This document shows, one piece after another, positions 37,901-49,900 of a DNA stretch of 64,000 nt. Source of the DNA: Undaria pinnatifida. Lineage: Eukaryota; Sar; Phaeophyceae; Laminariales; Alariaceae. Location of the stretch: contig JABAKD010000017.1 of the NCBI GenBank assembly GCA_012845835.1, positions 1,510,001 to 1,574,000 on the forward strand, in the 5' to 3' direction. How positions within the stretch are numbered: position 1 is the stretch's first letter; the number at the start of each line of letters is the position of its first letter. The position numbers were made by a program, and so were the translations under genes. The notes below the pieces were generated by a model, which worked only from the letters and a program-made list of their open reading frames with translations, made no database searches and was not told the DNA's origin.

Positions 37901-40900
37901 AACAAAGCCCAATCCGACGCAAAACGTACCAGAAAATGAAATATAGCAGAACAGCAGAACAGAACAGAAAACATGACAAAACAACACACTACACTACAAA
38001 TCAAGAAACGCAGAGACAACGAAACAAGACATAACCAAAGGAAAGAAAAAAAAAGGAGGGGATATTTTATACGGCAAGGATAAACGGCTTTTTTTCGTTT
38101 GAATTGCCCCTCGCAGGTGGTGGCGGCAGTTCTTCACCTTCTTAACGTGCAGTTCCAACCGGTCGACATACCAGGCCAGGACGTGGGCTCTAAGGTATTG
38201 TTGGTGTTGGTGTTGGTGACAGCAGTGTGTTGGTCGTGTTGGTGTTGGTTTTCCTGTTGGTTTTACTGTTGGTGTTGGTGTTGGTGTTGGTGGTTTTTGG
38301 TAGATAGTGTTTGTGTTGGTGTTGGCGTTGGTGTTGGCGTTGGTGTTGGCATTGGTGTTGGTGGCGTGGGTGTGGTTGTTCCTACGGTGGTATTGGTGGT
38401 ACTATGGATGATGTTGGGGCTGTGGTCGGCGTGTGTTCGTGTTATGTTTCGGTGCTGCCCGGAGTAGTTGGTGTGGTGTGTGTCGGTGGTGTGTCCGTGT
38501 TGATGCTGCTGTTGAGCTTGTGTGCGTGTTGTGTGATCGCCAATGTTTTTCACGAAGAAGTCATCCGTGGGTGACAGACACTGCCTGCGAGCAAGCCGTG
38601 ACGGCATCTGAGGTGTGCTACGACGATAGAGGTGCTCCCCTTTTATTCTGAGGTCCCCCAATTTGGGAGCTTAAGACATGTCTTGACCCTAAAACTGCTT
38701 CTTGGAGAAAGATAAAACTTCTACGTACCGGATGAAAAATCCCACGGCCTAGGTACACAACGAGAATCGTGCAAAAAAAACGTCCTATTATTTATTTTTT
38801 TTCCCTGCGTTTTTGGGTTAAGGAGCCCCGCCATTCAGAAACCCTTTCAGCCAAAAAGAGGTATACCATATACATATATCGTAGCACTCGTCATCTTCGT
38901 ATACATGTGTGTCACTCTTGGTGACGGGACGATGGGCGCAAACCGGGCGTGGTATTCATTGCCTGCAGAACGTCCCACCCGTTTGTATTCCCCCCGCCCT
39001 CACTCCCACTTCCCGCACTCCTTCCCATCCCTTCGCCCCTCCCGTAACGGTGTTACCTTTACCCCCCCCCCCCCGACGGTGGCCACAAACGGCGAAACAG
39101 GACGGGGTTAGGATAAAAAAATATGGAACAGTGTCAAGAGCGCCCAAACGTTGGAGGTGTCTCTATTTGGAGTAGGAACGGTTCTCCGTCTCGAAAGGGA
39201 TGCGTGGTCAATGGTCAATTGACTAAGGCAAGCAACAAATGAGTACCCCCCCCCCCCCCCCCCCCCCCCCCCCGCTGTTTATCTCAGGTCAATGACTCGA
39301 GGGAAGGTTCGAGCTTGGAGTGGGCTTCTAAGCTGCTCGGGGTTAAGCCCGACCAGCTGGAGGAGGCCTTGGTAGCTCGTTTCATTAGCCCCGGAGGCTT
39401 TGGGTCGTCGGACTTCGTTGTCGTGCCCAGCTCCCCTCAGGTGGATTAGGTTGAGGGTTAGGGTTAGGGTCAAAGATGTCGGGGTTGACGACACTGGCGC
39501 CTTGACGGACAGCCGTCAAGGAACTCTACAAACTGTAACTAGAATGAAAAGTCGAAAGACTGCCTTGACGGACAGCCGTCAAGAAACTCTACACTAAAAC
39601 CAGTATGATGAGCCCTAAGACCGCCTTGACGGGTCTAAACTAGACCGTCAACCGACATGTTTTGTTAGGGTCGGGGATGGCGGTTGGGGTGGGGGAACAG
39701 GGGGGACGGGGGTAATCCTGTTTTCACTCCCGGGTTTAGACCTTGGCACGAACGGCCCTGCTGCACTTCGTTCAACTACGGACCCTAAACCTTTCGAAGT
39801 CACGCGCGCTGATGTAGTTGAAATAGTTTCATAAAAACTGAGCATCGACCCCTTCAATTTGTCGAACTCACACACGCTGATGCATTTGAAATAGTTTTAG
39901 AGCAAAAAAAAAAATCCGTGACGGTGCTTGCGGCGATGATAACGACAAAGCACCAAAAGTTCCGACCTTGCAGACTTAACGAGTGGATCCTCGCGCGCGA
40001 GGCCCCAAACGCGGCTGCGATAGGAGACCCTCAGTGTGCTTCCCCCTACCGTAGCCCATGTGTCGGGGGATGGTAGTTGTGGTTGGGGTTTGGGTTGGGG
40101 CTAGGGTTGGGAATAAGCTCGGTGGGCTGGACGAGGCCTTGACGCGTGCTACAATAGAAGGTACCTGGTATACCATTTTTTGTGGAAATTTGCTTTGTGA
40201 ATGATGGGGCTTCTTGACCAAAAATTGTCGGAAACAGACATTTTTTTTTTTCATGATTCTCGTTGTGTTACGCAAGCCATGGAATTTGTCATCCGGTATG
40301 GTAGCAGTTTTATTTTTTCTTCGAATGAGTTTTTGGGAGAAAGAGGTCTTGAGCTCCCAAAACGAGGAGAACTGATTCTACGATAGCCCCCCCCAAATCC
40401 AGCGATTTTGTTTAACGGACGTTTCATGGCTGCCCGACACAAGGAAGGATACGGTTGAGAAACAAGTATCCATCTGTTTTCTCGTGTGCAAAGGTCTAAC
40501 GATCGACGACGTCGGGTTATCGAGGGACACCGTATATATAAGGAGATACGGCCGGGAGCTGGTTTTTGAAACCGGCGATTTTCGTTAAAGAAAAGTTGGG
40601 GGAGCTACCGTAGGAAGAGCCGGAGCTTCAGAAATATAATTGTGCGCCTCTATCGTAGCACGCGTCCCTTGAGAGCGCGATTCGGTAACCCCAGTGGTAG
40701 TAGGGGTTGCAGTGGTCGGTCGAAAGATTTCTGAGCGGTTGAGTGGTTTGGGTGTGAGTCATCCCACGGTAGTGGTTGCAGTTGTCGGTCGAAAGCTTTC
40801 TGAGCGGTTGACCTCAAGTGTGGAGCTGTGACACGGAGCTGTTATGTCTTCACGATTATTACTTCGAAGTATGTATTTTGGTCATTTTTTCATTTTTTTT

Positions 40901-43900
40901 TGTCATTTTCGTCTGTGGTTTTCATTTTCGTGTTGTGTGTGTGTTTTTTTTATATTTCTTTTTCGTTGTCATTTTTTCATTTTTTTTGTTGTCATTTTCG
41001 TTTTTTTCTCCTTCGTTTTTTGTTCTTGTTTCGTTGTCGTTTTTTGTTCGTACGGTGTTTGTTACAGGTGGCAGCGTCGGCACGGGACGCGGTGGCGAAG
41101 GCGTTGTACTCTTCTCTGTTCGACTGGTTGGTCGAGAAGATCAACCTCACGCTTACGGCTGCCATGAACTCCAAGACTTCCGCCGACAAGGCGAACAACA
41201 GGTTTGCAGGATCAAGTGCTAGGGTTTTGGGTTACAGTGCTTTATGTTTCCAAGCCTTTGGGCGCTACATGTTTAGAACACGCTGATTAAGTGTCGGTAA
41301 GTCGCGTGAAGGATAAGCTGGCATCCTACTGAGGGTCGTTCCTAACGAACTCTAAAAACTAATCAGGAATCGTGACATGAAAAAAGGTGACAAGTTTTGC
41401 GAAACCGTCAATTTTTTTCGATACGAGTAGGAATCCGGACTTTTGAACCGTCTTGACATTTTCTACACAAAATGATATCAGGATTCCTGACGAAGAAAAA
41501 CGCGCTCTTGTTTTTTTGTTCTTGACATTTTCCATTAAAGTTTATGTCAGGATTCATGACGAAAGAAAATGTTTTTTTTTTTTTTTTTTTAAACGTGACA
41601 CTCGGAGAATTTGATATTATCAGGAATCGTGACATTATGTCAGGATTCGTGAGTTTTTGCGTTCGTCAGCAACGCCCCTAAACGTGGGGGGGAAGGGGTG
41701 TGCTCATTTAATGCATAAGCCGCAGTCTTGAGACAATTGACCCTCGCATCCTTACAATGCCTGGGCGGAGCACGTCGGCTTTTTTTGCCGACCAGGCATG
41801 CATCGCGTGCACCAAGCGCGAAGCGCCGTGAGGTGTTTGGTGAGTCGCATGAGGAATGAGCTGCATCATACTATGAGCCACATGTGAGGCGGATTTCCGC
41901 ACCTTGTGCGCCCTTTCTGCATATCGGATGACAGCTCCGAATGAATTGGAGGGTAGGGGATAATAGCGCAGTGTCCGCTATCTGTGGAACGGATAAGGGG
42001 GGGGGGGGGGTGAAACTCTACTACTCTGCCCAGAAATCTCTACTACTCTGGCCGGAAATGTAAAGACCATTTCTTATGAATATTGATGGCAAAATTATCC
42101 TCATATTTACCTACAGAGTGGTAATTTAAGTTTGGAAATGTGCGGGTAGCGATTTCCGCGGCGAGAAAACTAAACAGCACATACATAACGCTTTTCTACG
42201 GCAGGTTGGTACGAATATAGTACCGCACCTTATAACCCATCTCGAACTCCTAAGAACATCCGAGTCTAACTTCAAGTGTTTTGTCTCCGTGTAGGGAGTG
42301 CGGTGCTGAAAAATGCTGAAAAGAGGGTTAAGATTGTCCACGGTATGGTCGCTGAAATATACCAGGTAGGAAAATAGGCTTGTTAGTAAGGTCGTTTCTA
42401 ACGCAGACAAAAAAGAAAAATGTCGAATCGTAACGAAAAAACGTGAACGTTTTACGAGTCTCGCCGGATCGCGTCGTTTTTTTTTTGTCTTGAATCGTGG
42501 CCATGAAGTAAAAGAAGAAAAGAAAAACAAGGCGAATTCTTCCGTCACGATTCTTATACCCCCGTACTGTAGCCAAAAATGCGACTAAAATGTGTATTAC
42601 TCTCAAGTACATGGTACGAAATAGATGTATGATTCCGCTTGTTTTGAATCTGGCGCGTCGCGATATTTCGTCACGACTAAAAATGTGCCGTGCATCCTAC
42701 GGAATAGGTGTATGATGCCGCCTACTTTTCACGTCACGTGTCGTTGTAATATTTCGCCGCCACGAATCATGGATTTTTCTGCGTTCAGTAGGAAGGATCA
42801 TCCCGTACGTTATTCCTCCTTGTTCTTTCGGCTCTATTTGTTTGCTTTGATTGCCTTTTAGAGCCTACCAAATCCCTCCCTATACTATCTTCAAGTAATT
42901 GTTTCACCCAAAAAGGTTTGCTGTGGTAGAGGCGTTTAGTCTCCTCTTGTAGCATTACCCGCCCTTCCAGTGCCGGTGTTCTCACCACAACCGTGTTGGG
43001 ACGAGGGAACGGACGGACTAAAACATTGTTAGGTGTGGTGGTACGCACTGCTGTCTTGGTATTGGTGGGAACGCGCAGCAGTACGGCGGGTATCGTCCTG
43101 CGCGCGTGGCGGAGATCTCCGTGCTGTGCAGGTCGAGTGCATGCGCGACCTACGCAAGCCCGGGCTGCTTCTATTGGGCCGATGATGCTGTCGTCCGAAC
43201 AATTTCGACTCTTTTCCTCCTCGGAAGTCCCATAGGACTGACTATTATGTTTCAAGTAAAAGCGAAGGGTCGAAAAACAACTTGGGAGTCCTCCGGCTTA
43301 TCTGCTGGTGGTTTCGCGTTTTCGCGGCTCGCGGCGGTTGTGAAAATCCCGTAAAACAGCGTTTGGTTCATTATAATTTGAATCTACGACGTGCCAAGAC
43401 GCAATATTACAACAGCGTTTATAGTGGGCCTCTCTATGGAAAACGGCAATAAGCCGAGTTTTTAGACGCTTCTTGGAAGATTGGGCCTACCTTCAAGGCC
43501 CAAAGGACCCCTACCCCCCCCCCCCCCCCCTTCAAGTCCCAAAGGGTTGTCATTAATACTTTTACGGGAAGATCGTATTTGCCTTGTGTCATATATATAT
43601 ACTGGTATATCTTTTACGACTATAGTTTCCGCGCACAGACTGACTAACATCACCCTGTTGACCCTGATAGCTACACTGTAGTTGTAAGGGGAGTCGCCGA
43701 CCTACATCCTTAATGAGGACACACAACCCGTAATACGCACGATGGGAGTATCACACACAGCTTGCAAAGATGAGTTGCGACAAAATCTTCGATCTCACAG
43801 CTGGAGTGTATTTTCCTTTTTTGTAATATATCTTATACGACGCCGTATTTGGGGTACGCACAAGTAATTCATTTGTTCTTGCGCTCGCCATATATATGTG

Positions 43901-46900
43901 TATATTCCGGTAAACCTGCCGGTGATCTGCCGCAGCTGTATATCTACTGATGAGGTGTGTGATGTGCCTTGTAGTAGTTATGATGTATCCGATTATGATG
44001 TATCGAATATCGGGATATTATATCGAAAACATCGATGTATCCAAATAGTAAAGTCCGTACCCATAGTTTCGATATCCCGAAAAATTAAATATCGTGTAAA
44101 CAAATCCGAGATACCGAAGGTAATATCAGGTGTACATGTCGACCAATCTCAGTATTACTATTAACATGAATTATCTAACTTCCATATTGCTGTGCGGTTC
44201 ACGCCGAACGCGCTCGTCACATCGTCAACTCCTTTGGAGCCCCCAAATGTCTCTCTATACCGATTTCAAGTCGATTTTATAGTATAATGGGTTTCCAGTT
44301 CTAAAGGCGTGTGATGTATGTATCCGATTATTAGATATCTAATATCGGGATATTATATCGAAAACATCGATATATCCAAATAGTAAAATTCGTGCCCATA
44401 GTTTCGATATCCCGAAAAATCAAATATCGTGTAAACGAAGCCGAGATACCGAAGGTAATATCAGGTGTACATGTAGACTATTAATAATAATCATGCTACT
44501 AACATCAGCATGAATTATTGAACTCCCATACTGCTGTCCCAGGTATGGGTTACGCCGAACGCGCTTGTCACATCGTCAACCCCTTTGGAGCCCCCAAATG
44601 TCTCTCTCTACTAATTTCAACTAAATTTGTGAAGAAAAAAGGGTTTCCGGTTGTAATGGCGTCAATTCTGTATTTCTATACTAATTTCAAGTAGTCTGAT
44701 CTATACCTGGATCGCTTGTTGAAATTCATGCGTTTTCCGATGACGTGAAGTGTCGCCGTGTTGTCGATGATGATGTGTCGTGGTATTTTTCAGGTATTTT
44801 TCTAACACAAGGTCGGCTGTGACGAATGTAGGGTCGATACTCATCTTTGCAAGCTGCGTGCTAGATCTATCGCCCGTCTTTAGTAGGTTTCGTGAGTCAA
44901 AACCTAATATATGATGACGGTGTATTACGACACTTGTCATGCATGACCAAATGTTATATAGAGTGGCAACGCATCAATCGTCTACATCTATACATCTAGT
45001 AACAAGAACAACAATAACAACAATGACATACATGTATTCGGTGTTCGTAGGATGAGCGAAGCACAAACATTAGTACATGCTATTGATAGTGTGTTATCCT
45101 TTGTGACTCATGGCTCTTCAATCGTGACCTGTAGCGACAGAACGCTGTTTTCGTTTCTTTTTTTGGGGCGGGGTTCTCAATCGAGGCGTTCGGCACTAAC
45201 TCCGTGATGACCCTTTTTCCTGTTCGTTTTGTTTTTTCTTTTTGTCTTTCGATCAGATGAGTCGGTTTGCTTGACTTTTTTGGGGGTTGGAGGCGTTCAG
45301 TATCAACAACTTCCTTGTACCCATGGCGTCCCCTTTCCTTTTCTTTTTCTTTTTTTCCTTCTCATTTCTTTCTTTCAGGAATATCATCCTGCTTGACCTC
45401 ATTGTGGTTCGAAGCGTTCCGCTTCAACCGACTCGTTGGACCCATGGCGGCCCCTTGTTTCGTTGCGTTTTTTTTTTTTTTTCTTCGGTTCAGATTAGTT
45501 GTATCGCTTGTTTTTTTACATTTTTTGGGCTCGAGGCGTTCGGCACTAACATTGTGTCGGCCCTCCTTTCGCTTCGTTTCTTTTCTTTGTATTGTTATCT
45601 GTCGTTCTGATTGATCGTTTGCTTGGCTTTTTTGGGGGAGGGTGGATTTTGTCGGTGTTCGCCACTACGGCAGCACTAAATAACACTCTCGGGTCCATGA
45701 CGGTCCTTTCTTTCGTTTTATTTTTCAATTTTGTATCAGGTTTCGCTTCCCTGCTTGTTTTGACATATTATTTGGGTTGGAAGCGCTCCGCATTAACCGA
45801 AGACGCCAAGAGACGGTCAATCAAGCGAGCACGTCCAGCGGTCAAGGGTGTCGAACCGATCGTTCCACACTAAGGCCTAATATGTTGGCGCCAGACAAGA
45901 CAATAGTTGATATTGCGGTCGGTCAAGGGATGAATATGCCGTCTCCTGACACACACGTCCAGCGGTCAAGGGTGTGAAAATGATCGTTCAAACTAAAACC
46001 TAGTCGTTAGGTGTCAGTAAAGGCCATAATGGGAATTGCCGTCGATCAAGGGATGAATGTACCGTCTCCTGACACACGTCCAGCGGTCAAGGGTGTTGGA
46101 CCGGTCGTCCACACTAAAACCTAGTAGTTGGCCGTCAGTTATGGCAATTTTGTAAATTGCCGTCGGTCGAGGGATAAATGTGCCGTCTCCTGGCACACGA
46201 CTAGCGGTTAAGGGTGTTGAACCGGTCGTCCACACTAAAATCTAGTAGTTAGCCGTCAGTCATGGCAAATTATTGGAAATAGCCGTCGGTTAAGGGGTTG
46301 AAGTGCTGTCTCCTGACACGTCCAGCGGTCAAGGGTGTCAAACCGGTCGTTCTACACTAAAATCTAGTAATTAGCCGTCGGTCAAGGCAATGTTGTAAAT
46401 TGCCACTGGTCACAAGGCAACGTAAATTGCCATCGATCAAGGGATGAATGTGCCCGTCTCCTGACGCACACGTTCAGCGGTCAAGGGCGTCAAACCAATC
46501 GTTCCACACTAAAACCTACCTGGTAGTAGTTTGGCGTCAGTCAAGATTGGAAATTGCCATCGGTCAGGGGATGGATGTGCCGTCTCCTGGCACGTCCAGC
46601 GGTCAAGGGTGCGAAACCGATCGTTCCACACTAAAACCTAGCAATTAGCCGTCGGTCGAGGGATGAGTGTGCCGTCTCCTGACACACACGGCCATCGGCC
46701 AAGGGTGTCAAACCGATCGTTCCACACTAAGACGTACCTGGTAGCGATTAGCCGTCAGTGAAGGTAAGCAATTGGAAAGTTGCCGTCAGTCATGGGTTGA
46801 AAGTGCCGTCTCCTGACACACGTCCAGCGGCCAAGGGCGTCAAACCGATCGTTCCACACTAAAACCTAGTAATTTGCCGTCAGTCGAGGCAAATAATTGG

Positions 46901-49900
46901 ACAAATGCCTTCAGTCATGGGCTGAAAGTGCCGTCTACTGACATCTATGGCACCAACCCCGTTGATCCGTTTTTTGCTTTTTTTTTCTTCAGATTCATCG
47001 GCCTCCTTGATATTTTTGGGTTCGAGGCGTTCGGCACCAACTCCTTGGAGCAGCTGCTGATCAACTACGCCAACGAGCGTCTCCAGCAGCAGTTTAACGC
47101 CTTCGTTTTCAAGCTGGAGGAGAAGGAGTTCGCCAGCGAGGGGCTGAGCAAGGTACAACGTGTATGCTACACGCAAAATTTGTTGCTTGTCTATCGTGTT
47201 TTGCTTTGCTTGTTTGTTATTTTTCGCGTTTTTGTTGTTGTTTTTCATCACCGTTACTGTACGTATGTGGTACGAGCTTGGCCAATCAAGACCGTGTCGA
47301 AACAGGAGATCGACCACCCAGCGCCCACTTTTACGCATTTAGAAGTGGAGATTTGACACGGCGTTGTTCATGCAGCAGCAGCAACCGAGACCTGTCTGAA
47401 GTAGCAATGGGGACCGCCGGTGGGGACAGCTCGCGCTGCCGCTGTATACCACGGGAACTGAAGGACACGCCAGCTATTAATAGCGCTGGAGTGCGAGTAT
47501 GCAATTGTGTTAAAATGGCGCACGGTGTGTATGAAATGCGTGGAATGGTGGTGACCTTGAGCTTTATTTTTCTCCATCCGCTGGAGGATATGAGAAGAAC
47601 AAGATAAAACCAGACGTGTCATGCCGGGCAAATGTTTTTTTTTTTTCTTTTCCGGAAGAATACGACCAAAAATGCAACCCCAACCCGCCCAAAAAGAAAC
47701 GCGACTGAAACTCATCTGAAAAGCAACATGGAAAAGCCAGGCAAGACTTGAGTGCGCACGGGCGTCACGAATACGGTGTTGACAAATTCCAGATCGAAGA
47801 TCGCAAGAATGAGCTGTGCATCGCGGTGATAACGCCATTTTTCTCGATACACTTTTATTGAGTATGACACCTCGTATCGATCATCTCCTTGTGTTCATAT
47901 TACGGGGAACCCTAGTAAATAGTAAATAGGACCTACGGTGGACACAAAAACCTATATATTCATCTATTTTTACTAACAATATTTGGTCCTATTTACTATC
48001 GTCCTCCGTAAATAGTGTTGTCTTAACCCGCTTTCACCTTGGTCGAGAACGAGCTTTTTATTGCGGAAACTTGTGTAAAAATATTGAGGGTTTTGAGTTT
48101 TCGCCGATGAATTGGGCAATAAACTGATATCGATCATCTCCGTGTGTGCATAGCGATGTCTACGCCCGATTTCACCTCAATCGAGAACGAACATTTTGTT
48201 ACGGATTCTAGTGTAGAAGTTGGGGGTTTGAGTTTTTGCCGACATCTCGTCGAGCTCTAGTCGAATCTCAGATGTGTTACCAGGTACATTTTTTCGTATT
48301 CCTCGTGTTTTTTTTTGCAACATGCACTATTCATAATGTTTCACGGTCAGTGCTTCCGAATTCCAAGTCCTAATTACGGTTTATGGCTGGCCCAGCTCGC
48401 AGTGTTTTGTTACTTTTCGGCTTCTTTTTTGTCCTACTCAAGCTGGAGGAAAAGGAATTCCCCTGCGAGGGGCTGAGCAAGGTAGTTTGTACCTGGCACA
48501 CGGACAGCACTTTTCAGTGTGTGTGTGTGTTTTTTTTTTTCTTTTTTTTTGTCGTAACTGGCAGTTGGTTTATGGTTTTCATTTTGTCGGCGTCTTACAG
48601 TACGATATACGTTTCGTGCTTTCGCAAATGTTTGTTATGTTTGTATTTTGTTTGTTTGTGGTTTCATATATTTGCGTGTTGACCTCGTGCACGGCATGTG
48701 TGCATATGAAACATTGTTGTGTTTTTTTCAGGTGTACGTGGAGCAGTGCCGCGTCGAGTTCGTGGACAACGACGACGTCCTCCAGCTGCTGGAAGGCAGG
48801 CCTCGAGGCCTGTTGTCCCTCCTGAAGGAGGAGTCGACCCTCAAGACGGGAACTGGCCTTAAGCTGGCTAACCGATACAGGCAGGCCTTTGCCGACAACG
48901 ACCGCTTCGCTGTGCCAAGGTGAGCACCTTCACTAGGCTCGGATAGGGTAGGGGTGGTTTGGGGTGGGTTGGGCTAGGGTAGGGTTCGGCTGGGGCGGGC
49001 CGGGTTAGGTTCGGGTTTTGGTTTAGTTTGTGGCGTTTAGTTGGATTGGGGCGGGTTGGGACGGGTTAGGCTTACGTTTAGGTTAGGTTGGGTTAAGTTT
49101 GGCAGGGTGAGGTAGGGTAGGGCAGGGTGGGTTGGGTTGGGTTGGGTGGGGTTGAAAGGAGTCCAATCCGGCTGACCGCCACAATCAGGCATTATCCGAC
49201 ACCTACCGCTTCACTGCGCATGTGCGACAGGGCTGCCTTGAGCTGGCTTGGATTGACTTGGTTTGGTGGTACGGGGCCGGTTTGATGATATCTGGGTGGG
49301 TTGGGGTTTGACTTTATCTTGGATTGGGCGGGGTCAGTTGGTTGATTGGCTGGTTCGCTGACCGCTTGGAATTGATTGTATTGGATTAGATTGGATTTAA
49401 GTGGTTGTTTTGGACCGATCTCAATTTTCAGTGAACCCCTACGGGCCTTTCTTTGCCAACCACGATTGTTCGGGTGTCCCAGGTGCGAGGGTTGTCTTGC
49501 CTTTGCGTTGTGGCATGGCTTGGCTCGGCTCAGCTGGGGGGTTGATTATTGGTTCCTCCCCCCCCCACTTCCCCCCTCCCCCCCCCCCCCTCCCCCTCTC
49601 CTCATTCGTTCCCGTGGACGTCTTCGCTCCGTGACCCATTTCGCAGGGTTAGGGGTGGTAACCTTCGCGGCACGGAGGCGACGTTTGGAGTGGTTCACTT
49701 TGCGGGGGAGGTAATATACGATGCCACGGAGTTTGTGGAGAAGAACAGGGATGAGGTGCCCACGGCGCTGCACGACCTCGTGCTCAGCAGCAATGACAGG
49801 TTGGTCGGTATATGACGATACAGTGAATATATACATATATATATATGATCATTCTTTTTTTCGGGGATTCGGTCAGGAGTTTTTTTCGTCTCGGCCTCAG

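Noticed and set aside
37629-37979. Phe/Ser/Arg-repeat ORFs on the minus strand
   Set aside because: Product of the (AACGA)n satellite.
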